Translations under genes and position numbers: made by a program
Shown here: one piece after another, positions 35,194 to 44,176 of the stretch
Layout of the letters: each line of letters begins with the position of its first letter
Position numbering within the stretch: position 1 is the stretch's first letter
The notes under the pieces: model-generated
The model's database searches: none
What the model saw: the letters and a program-made list of their open reading frames with translations, nothing else
What the model was told of the DNA's origin: nothing
Assembly: GCA_009691805.1 (NCBI GenBank)
Contig: SIAK01000008.1
Location: 1 to 64,000, forward strand
Source: Phycisphaerales bacterium
GTDB taxonomy: Bacteria; Planctomycetota; Phycisphaerae; Phycisphaerales; SM1A02
DNA length: 64,000 bases
Direction: 5' to 3'

Positions 35194-36570
35194 TTACTTC
35201 GACGGTGCAAGATCCATGATCATCACATTCGTAAACTCGATACTCGAGCCGTGGCACTGCAGCGCAAGAGGTCCGCGTGCGGCAACGCCAGGAAGCGTTG
35301 CGTTGATGAGCACATGCTTGTCGTTGAGCCAGACATTCAACACTTCGCCCTGCATGCGAATCTTGAATCGGTTCCATTGACCGACTGGATTGTCCGCGTT
35401 GACGCGCGGTGTACATGCAGCGTGAACTTCCGCCGACATGCTTGAATCCGTGCGATATCCGTAGACTTCACCCGATCCGCACGGCCAACACCACATGTTG
35501 ATTTGGCTCTTCGAATTGCCGCGCAGATAAATACCGCTGTCGCGTTCATCGATCTCGAGCGTCTTGTCACTGCCATCTGCATTCTTAACGACCTTGCCGT
35601 CAAGCCCGATGTAGGGACGACTCATCTTGCCTTGCGCATCGCCAGTCCAACGCCAATCGACGAGCATTTCGAAGTCGCCATACTCCTTGTCGCTCCAGAG
35701 ATTTGTGCCTTTGCCATCGAATTGCACAACGCCTTCCGCATCTTTCCAATGTTCACTCGATGCATCGCCAACCTTCTTGCCTTCTTCGTGCCAACCTGCG
35801 AGCGTCGCCGTGTCAAACATCGGGCGAAGTCCCGCAGCTGCGAGATCCACCATGTCGCTCGTCGCCAGCGCAGGCACAGCATCAGGCAGCGGCGTGAGCA
35901 CGAGATTCTTGAACCAAATTTCCGTGCCTTCACTCTCAAGGCAGATGAACCCCTTGCGCGGCGTGGAGTCGAAGCAACCGCTGACTTCTGTTCCATTGAT
36001 CGCGAGTTTGATCGAGCCGTTGTTGCAGGTGACCTTGTAATGATTCCAATTGCCCGCGCCCTTTGTCATGCGTGCGTTCGGAAGGCAACGCTCGGATCCG
36101 GTTGGGTGCGGACGATCGGGTGTCATCTTCGAACCCCAAATCGAAAAGATGTCGCCTTGACCGGTGTACCGCGTGCGTCCTTGCGCATCGACGTTGTCGG
36201 GAGTCAGCATGATCTGCACTTCAATCGAGCGGGAGAACGGAGCACCTGTTGAGCAGTACGGATCGCTCCAGATGAAGAGTCCCGCGTTGCCAGGCTCGCT
36301 CAGATGTTTCCAATCAAACTCCACAATGAAATTCTCATAGGCATCGACGGTGCGCATGATGCCTGTCGGCACACCCGTGCAGCGAATGATGCTGGCGCCC
36401 GTTTCATCTTGACCAACAGTCCACGTCGCAGGGGAGGTATTCACGTTCACCCAATTCGACAAGTCTTTGCCGTTGAAGAGCGCAATGTTGGAAGAGGGAG
36501 GCGCTGCGACGGCAGTCGTCGTCGGAGGCGCGAACGTAAGCGAAGCAAGAACAAGAAGGAGTGCGTGCAT
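35194..36570 (-). CDS. exported protein with two DUF1080 (3-keto-disaccharide hydrolase-like) domains
   Basis: After a signal peptide, two DUF1080/LamG-like domains occur in tandem. The first starts FNGKDLSNWVNVN and contains WKHLSEPGNAGLFIW and EIWFKNLVL. The second starts MFDTATLAGWHEEGK and contains DWRWTG, ERDSGIYLRGNSKSQINMW and LQCHGSSIEFTNVMI. The domain is common in planctomycetes. Some members remove glucose from 3-keto-glycosides, others probably bind carbohydrate. Which domain is catalytic is not clear. Confidence 0.88.
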   Translation of the reverse strand: MHALLLVLASLTFAPPTTTAVAAPPSSNIALFNGKDLSNWVNVNTSPATWTVGQDETGASIIRCTGVPTGIMRTVDAYENFIVEFDWKHLSEPGNAGLFIWSDPYCSTGAPFSRSIEVQIMLTPDNVDAQGRTRYTGQGDIFSIWGSKMTPDRPHPTGSERCLPNARMTKGAGNWNHYKVTCNNGSIKLAINGTEVSGCFDSTPRKGFICLESEGTEIWFKNLVLTPLPDAVPALATSDMVDLAAAGLRPMFDTATLAGWHEEGKKVGDASSEHWKDAEGVVQFDGKGTNLWSDKEYGDFEMLVDWRWTGDAQGKMSRPYIGLDGKVVKNADGSDKTLEIDERDSGIYLRGNSKSQINMWCWPCGSGEVYGYRTDSSMSAEVHAACTPRVNADNPVGQWNRFKIRMQGEVLNVWLNDKHVLINATLPGVAARGPLALQCHGSSIEFTNVMIMDLAPSK

Positions 36571-36636
36571 GCGAGATACGCTATCGCATCGCCGTGGCGA
36601 TTTGTTGCGACAAAACTTCTACTGAAAGCGCTTGAC

Positions 36637-37023
36637 ATGCCCGAAACACTTGCCGGTTGGCTCGATCTCTCCGTTCCTGATGCCGTGCGCGCTTGAGCGT
36701 TCTATTGCGCGGTCTTGGGGACGAGTTCTAGTGCTGTCGCGATGCAAGATGCGCGCGGAACGTACGAAGATTTCTGCCTGCACAGCGGCAACACGGAAGA
36801 CGCACCGCCACTCGCAGGCGTCTGTCATGCGCGCGGCGCGAACAGCGCAATCCCGCCCATCTGGATTCCATACTTTGTCGTCGAAGATCTCGCGCAAGCA
36901 CTCACACGCGCGAAGGAGCAGGGCGGTGAAGTCTTCGACGGTCCGCGTAGTTGCGGCGGCGCGCAGCAGATGGCATTCATCCGCGACCTCGACGGCGCGA
37001 CCTTCGCACTTGTCGGAAGTTGA
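36637..37023 (+). pseudogene. VOC/glyoxalase-family gene interrupted by one in-frame TGA
   Basis: One continuous frame reads WLDLSVPDAVRA, a TGA at 36694-36696, then AFYCAVLG and the rest of a VOC domain (CLHSGNTEDAPPLAGVCHARG, IPYFVVEDLAQAL, FIRDLDGATFALVG). The TGA falls where a residue just before the conserved FYxAVLG is expected; a CGA to TGA transition would explain it. With it, the product is 19 residues; a remnant from 36715 would lack the first strand and helix. The ancestral product is about 128 residues, the family length. Could be a sequence error. Confidence 0.75.
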
Positions 37024-37038
37024 CGGAGACCATCGTGC

Positions 37039-38916
37039 TCAACCGCGCTTGGCTTCAAGCTCCGCCCAACGCGCGTACAGCGCGGCGACGGCGGCATGCG
37101 CCGCACCAAGTTCCGCGCAGGCTTTCGCATATGCCGCGTGATTGGCGCTCAATCCTGGCGCGTTCACTTTCTTGTCGAGCGTGGCGACCGAGGTTTCTGC
37201 TTTCGCGATTGTTGTTTCCATCGCGTCAAATTCGCGCTGCTCGTTGTAGTTGAGTTTCTTGCGCGCTGGCGCCGCAGTCGTTGTCGATGCAACAGTGGTT
37301 GGCTGTGTAGCGGCTGCGTATTGTTCCTTCTCTGCAAGCGCGTTCGCCTTTTCGAATGCACTCAACGCGCGCAATGCTTGATCGAGGCTTGTCACGGTGC
37401 TCGGAATCAAATCGGGTGCACCAAGCACGATGATTTTTTCGGCGAGGCGTTCGAGCATCGCGCGATCGTGCGTCACCAAGAGCACGCCGCCCGGGAAATC
37501 TTCGATCGACTCTTCGAGCACTGCGAGCGTGGGAAGATCAAGATCATTCGTCGGCTCATCGAGCACGAGAATGTCCGCAGGATCGAGCATCATGCGCGCG
37601 ATGTGCGCGCGCGCGAGTTCGCCACCTGAGAGTTGCCCGACGGATTGCAACAACTGATCGTCGTTGAAGAGAAATCGTCGCGACCATGCGGTGATGTGCA
37701 TCTCGCCGCCGCGAAATCGCACCTTGTCGCCGTGCGGTGAAATGGCATCCTTGAGCAGCGTCTGTGGTGGAAGTTCCACGCGCGACTGCGAAAGAAACAC
37801 CGCGCGTGGTGGTGGGTCGGCGCGCTGCACCGTGCCAGCATCGGGCTGCAATTCGCCGAGGAGCACGCGCAAGAGTGTGGTCTTGCCAGAACCGTTCGAG
37901 CCCATCAATCCAAGGCATTGACCGTTCACCAATTCAAGATCAAGATCTTTGAAGAGCAACTTGCCGCCCATCGACTTCGCAATGCCGTGCGCTGCGATGA
38001 GTTTGCGTGTGCGGCGACCACTCGCGTTGAAATCCACACGCGCGCCGCCGCTTGCTGCTGCAGTGTTGCGCTCATTGAGATCGGCGAGTTGATCGCGGCG
38101 CTCGGCACTCTCTTCAATGCGTCCCTTCGCTTTCGTGCGTCTTGCTTGCGCGCCGCGTCCGAGCCACGCGTTGTCGATACGAACTTCGTTCGCGAGGGTC
38201 GCTTCGATGCGCGCCTGCGCACTGAGGAATTCGGATTTGCGCCGAAGAAACTCGGAGAAATTCCCATCCGCGAGAAAAAGTCCGCCAGGATACGCGCGCG
38301 AAAGTTCAGCAACGCGTGTGGCGACGCGCTCGAGAAAAATGCGATCGTGCGTGACGAAGACGACGCTCTCGGCGTGGATATCCGCAGCACCTTTCACGAG
38401 GAATCGTTCGAGCCACTCAATGCCTTCGACATCGAGATGGTTCGTTGGTTCGTCGAGCAAGAGCAGATCAGGACTGCCACCCGCAGACGCAAGTCCGCAC
38501 GCGATTGCTGCGCGTTTCTGCCAACCACCCGAAAGCGAAAGCAGCGGCATATCCATGCGCGCGTCGTCAAATCCGATTTTGCCGAGGATCACCGCAGCGA
38601 GCACCTCCGCTTCATGCACATCGCCGTGGCAGCGGGTGCAGGGAAGGGCGGCAGTCGTCGCGGCTTGGCGCGCTGTGACGCCTTCTGCAAATTCTTCGCG
38701 TTGCGCGACGTACACCGTGACGGTGCCGCGCGCGCATTGAATGCCGCCATCATCGGGTTCTTCACGCGAGGCGAGCATGCGAAGCAATGTCGATTTGCCC
38801 GTGCCATTGGGACCGATGAGCCCGATGCGATCACCAGTCTCCACGGAAATGCAAACGCCTCGAAAGAGTTGGCGCGCACCGTGTGATTTCGAGAGGTCGG
38901 TCGCCGTTAGCAGCAC
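37039..38916 (-). CDS. ABC-F ATPase, Uup-like
   Basis: The 625-residue soluble protein has two ABC ATPase cassettes. The first has [25 protein letters not shown] and [11 protein letters not shown]. The second has [26 protein letters not shown] and [11 protein letters not shown]. The Uup-type C-terminal region is coiled and charged ([33 protein letters not shown]). ABC-F proteins act on the ribosome or on branched DNA; Uup is linked to precise excision and ribosome function. Its start overlaps the end of the CoA-transferase gene by 10 nt, so they are probably co-transcribed. Confidence 0.9.
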   Translation of the reverse strand: MLLTATDLSKSHGARQLFRGVCISVETGDRIGLIGPNGTGKSTLLRMLASREEPDDGGIQCARGTVTVYVAQREEFAEGVTARQAATTAALPCTRCHGDVHEAEVLAAVILGKIGFDDARMDMPLLSLSGGWQKRAAIACGLASAGGSPDLLLLDEPTNHLDVEGIEWLERFLVKGAADIHAESVVFVTHDRIFLERVATRVAELSRAYPGGLFLADGNFSEFLRRKSEFLSAQARIEATLANEVRIDNAWLGRGAQARRTKAKGRIEESAERRDQLADLNERNTAAASGGARVDFNASGRRTRKLIAAHGIAKSMGGKLLFKDLDLELVNGQCLGLMGSNGSGKTTLLRVLLGELQPDAGTVQRADPPPRAVFLSQSRVELPPQTLLKDAISPHGDKVRFRGGEMHITAWSRRFLFNDDQLLQSVGQLSGGELARAHIARMMLDPADILVLDEPTNDLDLPTLAVLEESIEDFPGGVLLVTHDRAMLERLAEKIIVLGAPDLIPSTVTSLDQALRALSAFEKANALAEKEQYAAATQPTTVASTTTAAPARKKLNYNEQREFDAMETTIAKAETSVATLDKKVNAPGLSANHAAYAKACAELGAAHAAVAALYARWAELEAKRG

Positions 38917-39572
38917 GTCACGCTACCTACCACTGCAGGGACAAGAATTTCTGCGGTGGTTTTCGCGAGCACTTCATCGACAGTCACGCCCGGCGCGAGT
39001 TCTTTCAGCACGAATCGACGCTTGGATTTATCCATTTCGAGCACGCAGAGTTCCGTGATGATGAGATCAATGCAGCGACGACCTGTGAGTGGAAGCGTGC
39101 ACTGCGGAATGATCTTTGGCTCGCCCTTCTTGTTGACGTGCTCCATCATCACGACGACGCGCTTCACGCCCGCGACAAGATCCATCGCGCCGCCCATGCC
39201 CTTCACGAGTTTGCCTGGAATCATCCAGTTCGCGATGTCGCCTTCTTGTGAAAGTTCCATCGCGCCGAGAATCGCGAGATCGATGTGACCGCCGCGAATC
39301 ATGCCGAAGCTGTCGGCGCTCGAAAAGAACGAGTGACCTTTCACGCCTGTGACAGTTTGCTTGCCCGCATTGATGAGATCCGCGTCGACTGCATCGTCGT
39401 GCGGAAATGCGCCCATGCCGAGCAAACCATTTTCCGATTGCAGCCAAACTTCCATCCCCGCAGGGACGTAATTCGCGACCAATGTGGGCATGCCGATGCC
39501 GAGATTGACGTAGAAACCGTCCTTGAGTTCTTGCGCGGCGCGTTGGGCGATCTGATTGCGGTCGAGAGGCAT
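38907..39572 (-). CDS. 3-oxoacid CoA-transferase beta subunit
   Basis: The 221-residue protein has the family motifs [16 protein letters not shown], the active-site glutamate in [12 protein letters not shown], and [31 protein letters not shown]. The enzyme moves CoA from succinyl-CoA to a 3-oxoacid as an alpha-beta complex. Only the beta subunit is present here; the alpha subunit, normally adjacent, is absent from the window. It is followed by the ABC-F gene on the same strand. Confidence 0.92.
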   Translation of the reverse strand: MPLDRNQIAQRAAQELKDGFYVNLGIGMPTLVANYVPAGMEVWLQSENGLLGMGAFPHDDAVDADLINAGKQTVTGVKGHSFFSSADSFGMIRGGHIDLAILGAMELSQEGDIANWMIPGKLVKGMGGAMDLVAGVKRVVVMMEHVNKKGEPKIIPQCTLPLTGRRCIDLIITELCVLEMDKSKRRFVLKELAPGVTVDEVLAKTTAEILVPAVVGSVTCC

Positions 39573-39667
39573 AAGGCGCGTGATGATACGGGACGAATCT
39601 CTCGCAGGTTCCTCGCGCGGATCGGCTGCGCGAACGCATCAGTGGTCGCGGCTATCCTTCGCGTCCC

Positions 39668-41203
39668 ATGCATCCGCTCCTGACGCAACTCGGTCTCTCG
39701 AATCATCCACGCATCTGCGCTCCTGGAACGCCAAACTCGGTGACGAGTGACAACCCCGCGACAGGCGAAGCGATCGCGGCGGTGCGTCTCGAGTCGCGTG
39801 CGGACTATGAACAGGCGATCACGCGCGCGATGGCGGCGCAAGCATCGTGGCGACAATTGCCCGCACCCAAGCGCGGTGAAATTGTTCGGCGCATGGGCAA
39901 TGCATTTCGAGATTGCAAAGAACCACTCGGTGCACTCGTTGCGCTCGAGATGGGCAAACTCAAAGCAGAAGGATTGGGCGAAGTGCAAGAGTCGATCGAT
40001 ATCGCTGACTTCGCGGTTGGCCTCGCGCGTCAACTCTATGGATTGACGATGCACTCGGAACGTCCTGGCCATCGCATGTACGAGCAGTGGCATCCACTCG
40101 GCACGATCGGTGTCATCACCGCGTTCAATTTTCCAAACGCCGTGTGGGCATGGAACGCGATGCTCGCTGCAGTGTGCGGAGACGCGGTGATTTGGAAGCC
40201 TTCACTCATCACGCCACTCGTTGCTGTTGCGACGAGCGAGGTTTGTTGGAAAGTGCTTCGTGAGCAGGAGATTTGGCGTCCTGAAGGCATTGATCCTGCG
40301 GATCTTTTTCCACTCATCATCGGCACCGACGCGGAAGTTGCGGAGCCGATGGTTGCGGATCGAAGATTGCCGCTCATCTCTGCAACGGGATCTTGTCGCA
40401 TGGGACGACGCGTTGGTGAAGTTGTTGCCAAGCGCCTTGGTCGATGTTTGCTCGAACTTGGTGGCAACAACGCGATCATCGTGATGAACGACGCGGATCT
40501 CGAACTCGTCATCCGCGGCGTGCTCTTTGGCGCGGTGGGAACGGCGGGGCAGCGATGCACATCGACGCGACGATTGCTCGTCGAGGATGGCATCGTGGAT
40601 GCACTCTGCGCGCGACTTGCGAAGGCGTACGCGTCGGTGCCGATTGGCGATCCATCGATTGCCGGCACGCTCATGGGTCCACTCGTCAATCCACACGCGA
40701 TCGCACAGATGCGCCACGCATGTGTGGAGGCAGAGCGCGAAGGCTGCGTGTTACTTTCAGGAGGCATCGCGGGAATCGAGCGATTCGCTGGAAAACCAGG
40801 CAATTTCGTCGAGCCGACGCTCTACCGCGTTCCCAAGGGCGCGCGTCCGAAGATTTGCATGGAAGAAACATTTGCGCCGATTCTGTACGTGTACTCCGTT
40901 GCGAACATTGACGAAGCCATCGATCTACAGAACGCCGTGGATCAAGGACTCTCGAGCGCGATCTTCACATTGAACATGCGCAACGCAGAACGATTCCTCT
41001 CCACCGAAGGATCGGATTGCGGCATCGCGAACGTGAACATCGGCACCTCCGGCGCGGAGATCGGCGGCGCATTCGGCGGCGAGAAGGACACTGGCGGCGG
41101 ACGCGAGTCGGGCTCTGATAGTTGGAAGCAATACATGCGCCGCCAAACCTGCACGATCAATTGGTCGCGCGAACTTCCACTCGCACAAGGCATCGTGTTC
41201 TGA
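39668..41203 (+). CDS. aldehyde dehydrogenase, ALDH7-type
   Basis: The 511-residue protein has a Rossmann region with VITAFNFPNAVWAWNAMLA and the conserved ELGGNNAI (general base Glu). The catalytic cysteine lies in GTAGQRCTSTRRL. The ending NIGTSGAEIGGAFGGEKDTGGGRESGSDSWKQYMRRQT is that of antiquitin/ALDH7 enzymes, which oxidise alpha-aminoadipate semialdehyde in lysine breakdown or similar aldehydes. It starts 95 nt from the divergent CoA-transferase gene. Confidence 0.92.
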   Translation: MHPLLTQLGLSNHPRICAPGTPNSVTSDNPATGEAIAAVRLESRADYEQAITRAMAAQASWRQLPAPKRGEIVRRMGNAFRDCKEPLGALVALEMGKLKAEGLGEVQESIDIADFAVGLARQLYGLTMHSERPGHRMYEQWHPLGTIGVITAFNFPNAVWAWNAMLAAVCGDAVIWKPSLITPLVAVATSEVCWKVLREQEIWRPEGIDPADLFPLIIGTDAEVAEPMVADRRLPLISATGSCRMGRRVGEVVAKRLGRCLLELGGNNAIIVMNDADLELVIRGVLFGAVGTAGQRCTSTRRLLVEDGIVDALCARLAKAYASVPIGDPSIAGTLMGPLVNPHAIAQMRHACVEAEREGCVLLSGGIAGIERFAGKPGNFVEPTLYRVPKGARPKICMEETFAPILYVYSVANIDEAIDLQNAVDQGLSSAIFTLNMRNAERFLSTEGSDCGIANVNIGTSGAEIGGAFGGEKDTGGGRESGSDSWKQYMRRQTCTINWSRELPLAQGIVF

Positions 41204-41213
41204 CGCGGCGCGC

Positions 41214-42359
41214 TTACCACGCGGAGAGCAGTGCTGCGAGGTCGGCGCCGTCGACGTGTCCGTCGAAGTTGATGTCGCCGATGCCGGCGCCGCCGTCCCA
41301 ACGATTCAGTAGGAGTGCCAGATCGGATGCGTTCACGACGCCATCGTGATCGAGATCTGCAGGCATGCCTGATTCCCACATCGTGAATGCGTCGTACGCG
41401 TCGCCTTGCGTCGCCCAGATGACAAGTCCAGTTTCAATGTAATCCGTGCGAATGCGCGCGAGAATCTGACGGAGGATTGCTTCGTCTGCGACATCGAGCG
41501 ATGCCAGGGCAAAATGCACCACGACCTTCGCGAAGCGCGCGGGGTCAGCCGCTGCGATGGCTGCATCGAGTGATGCGAAAAAGAGATTCATATCGATTTG
41601 ATTGAAGGTCGGGTTCTGCGGAATCGTCGCACCTGCGGCTTGTTCCGCGTAGATATCGATGCGTCCGATGCCACCACCGATGAGCACGTAGGGCTCGCCC
41701 GCATCATCTTGCCAATTCAGCGCGTCGGCAAGATGGAGTGGATGCACACGATCGGCTAGAAGGAGCGGACAATTGTCGTGGTAAACTGTGGATCGGATGT
41801 AGGCGTTCGTCCAACCCTTCGGTCGTGCGGACATCGGCATGCTGAGGTATCCAAGCGCGACGGCTTCGGAACGAAAGTCGAATCCCGCGATCTTCGCAGC
41901 GAGCACCCAGTCGCTCTCTCCCATGCCGCCGGAGCAGTGACGATTGTTTGACGCGCCGACAAGATTGTCGATGAGCGTCTTGTTCTCGATGAAGTACTGC
42001 GCGTACACAATGGGCGCTTGCGGCGCAGAGTTCGCACCGAAGTCGCAGTGCGTTCCCACGCCGTGACCGCGCGCGATCGCTTCTGCGAGAAGATTGTTCG
42101 CGTAGGTTGTGCACGCGACGGCGAACGACTTCTCCGATTCAATCGTCATGCGCGCGCCGTACTCTTCGAACAGGCTCATCGCGAAGTGGAGCTTCGCGGC
42201 GGTGCTGTTGAATGCGAGGGCAGTGGGGTAGGAGTAGGACGCCTCCATGTGCGTGAATGTGGTCAACACAAACGGTGCTTTCGCGCCTCCTGCAAAAACG
42301 CTTGAAGCGAGGGCCGCGACGAGCATTCCGCTCGCGATGTGATGTGCTTTGTGTGACAT
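41214..42359 (-). CDS. exported hypothetical protein with C-terminal dockerin-like module
   Basis: The ATG at 42359 gives 381 residues with a signal peptide (ASGMLVAALASSVFAGG). The body (FVLTTFTHMEASYSYPT, AIARGHGVGTHCDFGAN, HCSGGMGESDWVLAAKIAGFDFRSE) resembles no family I can name. The scattered HxH/D and GVGTHCDFG pattern slightly recalls polysaccharide deacetylases. The last 48 residues are the two-repeat module ADLDHDGVVNASDLALLLNRW and GDINFDGHVDGADLAALLSAW. Confidence 0.75.
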   Translation of the reverse strand: MSHKAHHIASGMLVAALASSVFAGGAKAPFVLTTFTHMEASYSYPTALAFNSTAAKLHFAMSLFEEYGARMTIESEKSFAVACTTYANNLLAEAIARGHGVGTHCDFGANSAPQAPIVYAQYFIENKTLIDNLVGASNNRHCSGGMGESDWVLAAKIAGFDFRSEAVALGYLSMPMSARPKGWTNAYIRSTVYHDNCPLLLADRVHPLHLADALNWQDDAGEPYVLIGGGIGRIDIYAEQAAGATIPQNPTFNQIDMNLFFASLDAAIAAADPARFAKVVVHFALASLDVADEAILRQILARIRTDYIETGLVIWATQGDAYDAFTMWESGMPADLDHDGVVNASDLALLLNRWDGGAGIGDINFDGHVDGADLAALLSAW

Positions 42360-42452
42360 AAAAACTTGCTCCGATGTTGTGCCGAGTTGGCTCAACGGGA
42401 GTCTGTCACGAGAATTGCCTCGAAGGGGGAAATCCGACGCAATCCGCCCGTT

Positions 42453-43154
42453 TTAGCTCGAGCCTTCACGCATGCGAGCCACCATTTCAGGGAATGGGAA
42501 CGCGCTGTACACGCCGGTGCGCGCGTTTTCCCAAGAAGCAGGTGGTGGGTAAACATCGCCTTCAAATCCTGCGCTGTGCATCGCCTTGAGCAACGCTTCG
42601 AGCGAAGGCTCATGCCCCGTGTGATCGACGACGCGATTGGATTTCGCGCCGAGGAAACTCACGCTTGCGACAGGTTTGCGATCGTGGCGACCTTCCAACA
42701 TCGAGTGCACCGTGCGGAAGCCTCGGTAGAGATCTTCGAGCGTGAAGTGATCGCGACCATGTGGACGCAAGAGCGCGAGAATGAGCACGCGATCAAGGTC
42801 GAACTTCAACACGTACGGTTCACGATCTTCTTTCGCGTGCAACGAGATTGCGCCCTTGAAGACGTGCGCGTAACTCGTCGCACTCGCGAGCGTCCATTGC
42901 GAGCCTGGGATCAAACGAAGAATCTCGCCGATGACACCCTTCGAATTGTCGGTGTCATTGATGCCGCACACGACCGTGCGATAGCGACCCGCGACCAGAT
43001 CGTCGAGAAAGTGTTGACCGAAAAGCAATCGAATGCGCGGCCGACCACTCACGGTGCGCGGATCGCCTGAAGGAAGCAATCGCACCTGCGGTTGCCCCGT
43101 GGTCGCTTCCATCAGTCGATCGCCATCGCCATCGTAGAAACGAAACTCGTCCAT
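42453..43154 (-). CDS. hypothetical protein
   Basis: The 233-residue soluble protein has no signal peptide: it opens MDEFRFYDGDGDRLM and continues LLPSGDPRTVSGRPRIRLLFGQHFLDDLVAGRYRTVVCGINDTDNSKGVIGEILRLIP. I cannot assign a family. The balanced composition and the tight fit 2 nt downstream of the cyclophilin gene on the same strand argue for a real gene. Confidence 0.72.
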   Translation of the reverse strand: MDEFRFYDGDGDRLMEATTGQPQVRLLPSGDPRTVSGRPRIRLLFGQHFLDDLVAGRYRTVVCGINDTDNSKGVIGEILRLIPGSQWTLASATSYAHVFKGAISLHAKEDREPYVLKFDLDRVLILALLRPHGRDHFTLEDLYRGFRTVHSMLEGRHDRKPVASVSFLGAKSNRVVDHTGHEPSLEALLKAMHSAGFEGDVYPPPASWENARTGVYSAFPFPEMVARMREGSS

Positions 43155-43156
43155 TG

Positions 43157-44011
43157 TTACGGCGCTGCTTTCAGTGGAGTGTTCGGAGCAGAAGGTGCGA
43201 GAGTGGGTGCTGCGATGGGCGCGGGTTTCGCGTCGGGATCCTTAACTTGCGTGTTCTTCACGCGAATTGTTACAGAAGCAGCGTCGCTCGAAGGAATGAG
43301 TTCAAGCTTCTCGATGATGCATGGTCGCACGGGCCATTGGCTCATCGTGCCTTGGGCACCGTTCGCGGCGGGACTCACTTTGCGTGAGCCGGTTTTCTCG
43401 AGCGAGATTGCGTCGAGTACGGGAAGACCCGCAACAACTTTGCCGAAGACGCAATATCCAGAACCGCGCGGATCGGCGACGTCGTAGAGCGGCTGATCCA
43501 TCAGGTTGAAAAAGAATTGGCTCGTCGCCGAATTCGCGTCCGGCAATCGCGCCATAGAGATTGTGCCGCGCACATTCTTGAGTCCATTCGCCCATTCATT
43601 CGTGATCGGTGGTTCGGTTGCCTTCAGCGTGCCATCGGATGCGTAGCCTCCGCCTTGCACGATGGCAGTTGGTCCATTGCGCATGATCCGATGAAACGCA
43701 GTTCCGTCGTAAAAACCACTCTTCGTGTACGCAAGAAAATTTCGCACAGTGACAGGCGCGCGTGCGGCGTCAAGTTCGAGAAGCACATCACCGAAGTTTG
43801 TGTGCATCAAGACGAACGCAGGAGGCAATGCATCCGCAGGCAGCGCGGGCAGTGGCGACGCGACTGTGGGCGGCTCATCTTTGTTACTCAACGATTGCGC
43901 AGCGAGCGGCGCACCACTCAGGAGAAGCATCGCGAGGGGAAGCGCGAGTTGCAATCCTCGCATGCGTCGGAGCGCGAGGGCACGAAATTTGGAGCGCATC
44001 GTCAAAATCAT
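43157..44011 (-). CDS. exported cyclophilin-type peptidyl-prolyl isomerase
   Basis: The 284-residue protein has a signal peptide (ALPLAMLLLSGAPLAAQ) and then a cyclophilin domain. Its landmarks are TNFGDVLLELDAARAPVTVRNFLAYTKSGFYDGTAFHRIM, VQGGGYASDGT, RGTISMARLPDANSATSQFFFNLMD and GYCVFGKVVAGLPVLDAI. It should catalyse cis-trans proline isomerisation in the periplasm. A Pro/Ala-rich tail ends the protein. A second cyclophilin lies at 59799. Confidence 0.92.
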   Translation of the reverse strand: MILTMRSKFRALALRRMRGLQLALPLAMLLLSGAPLAAQSLSNKDEPPTVASPLPALPADALPPAFVLMHTNFGDVLLELDAARAPVTVRNFLAYTKSGFYDGTAFHRIMRNGPTAIVQGGGYASDGTLKATEPPITNEWANGLKNVRGTISMARLPDANSATSQFFFNLMDQPLYDVADPRGSGYCVFGKVVAGLPVLDAISLEKTGSRKVSPAANGAQGTMSQWPVRPCIIEKLELIPSSDAASVTIRVKNTQVKDPDAKPAPIAAPTLAPSAPNTPLKAAP

Positions 44012-44176
44012 AGTGGAGCTCGGGCGTGGAGTCTTCGAAGTGCCGCAATCCTACCGCCCGCGCCGTGATGCGATGCGAGAGAAGGCAGCCGCGCACACCT
44101 CTCGAACCGAGTCTGACGGCTACTATGCGCGCTCGCGGATACATTCCGCGCAGTCCGCGATTTTCTCTAGGAACTT

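Noticed and set aside
36694-36720. TGA in the VOC gene as a selenocysteine codon
   Set aside because: No convincing SECIS-like hairpin with a GGU loop follows the TGA, and the aligned residue in the family is not Cys.
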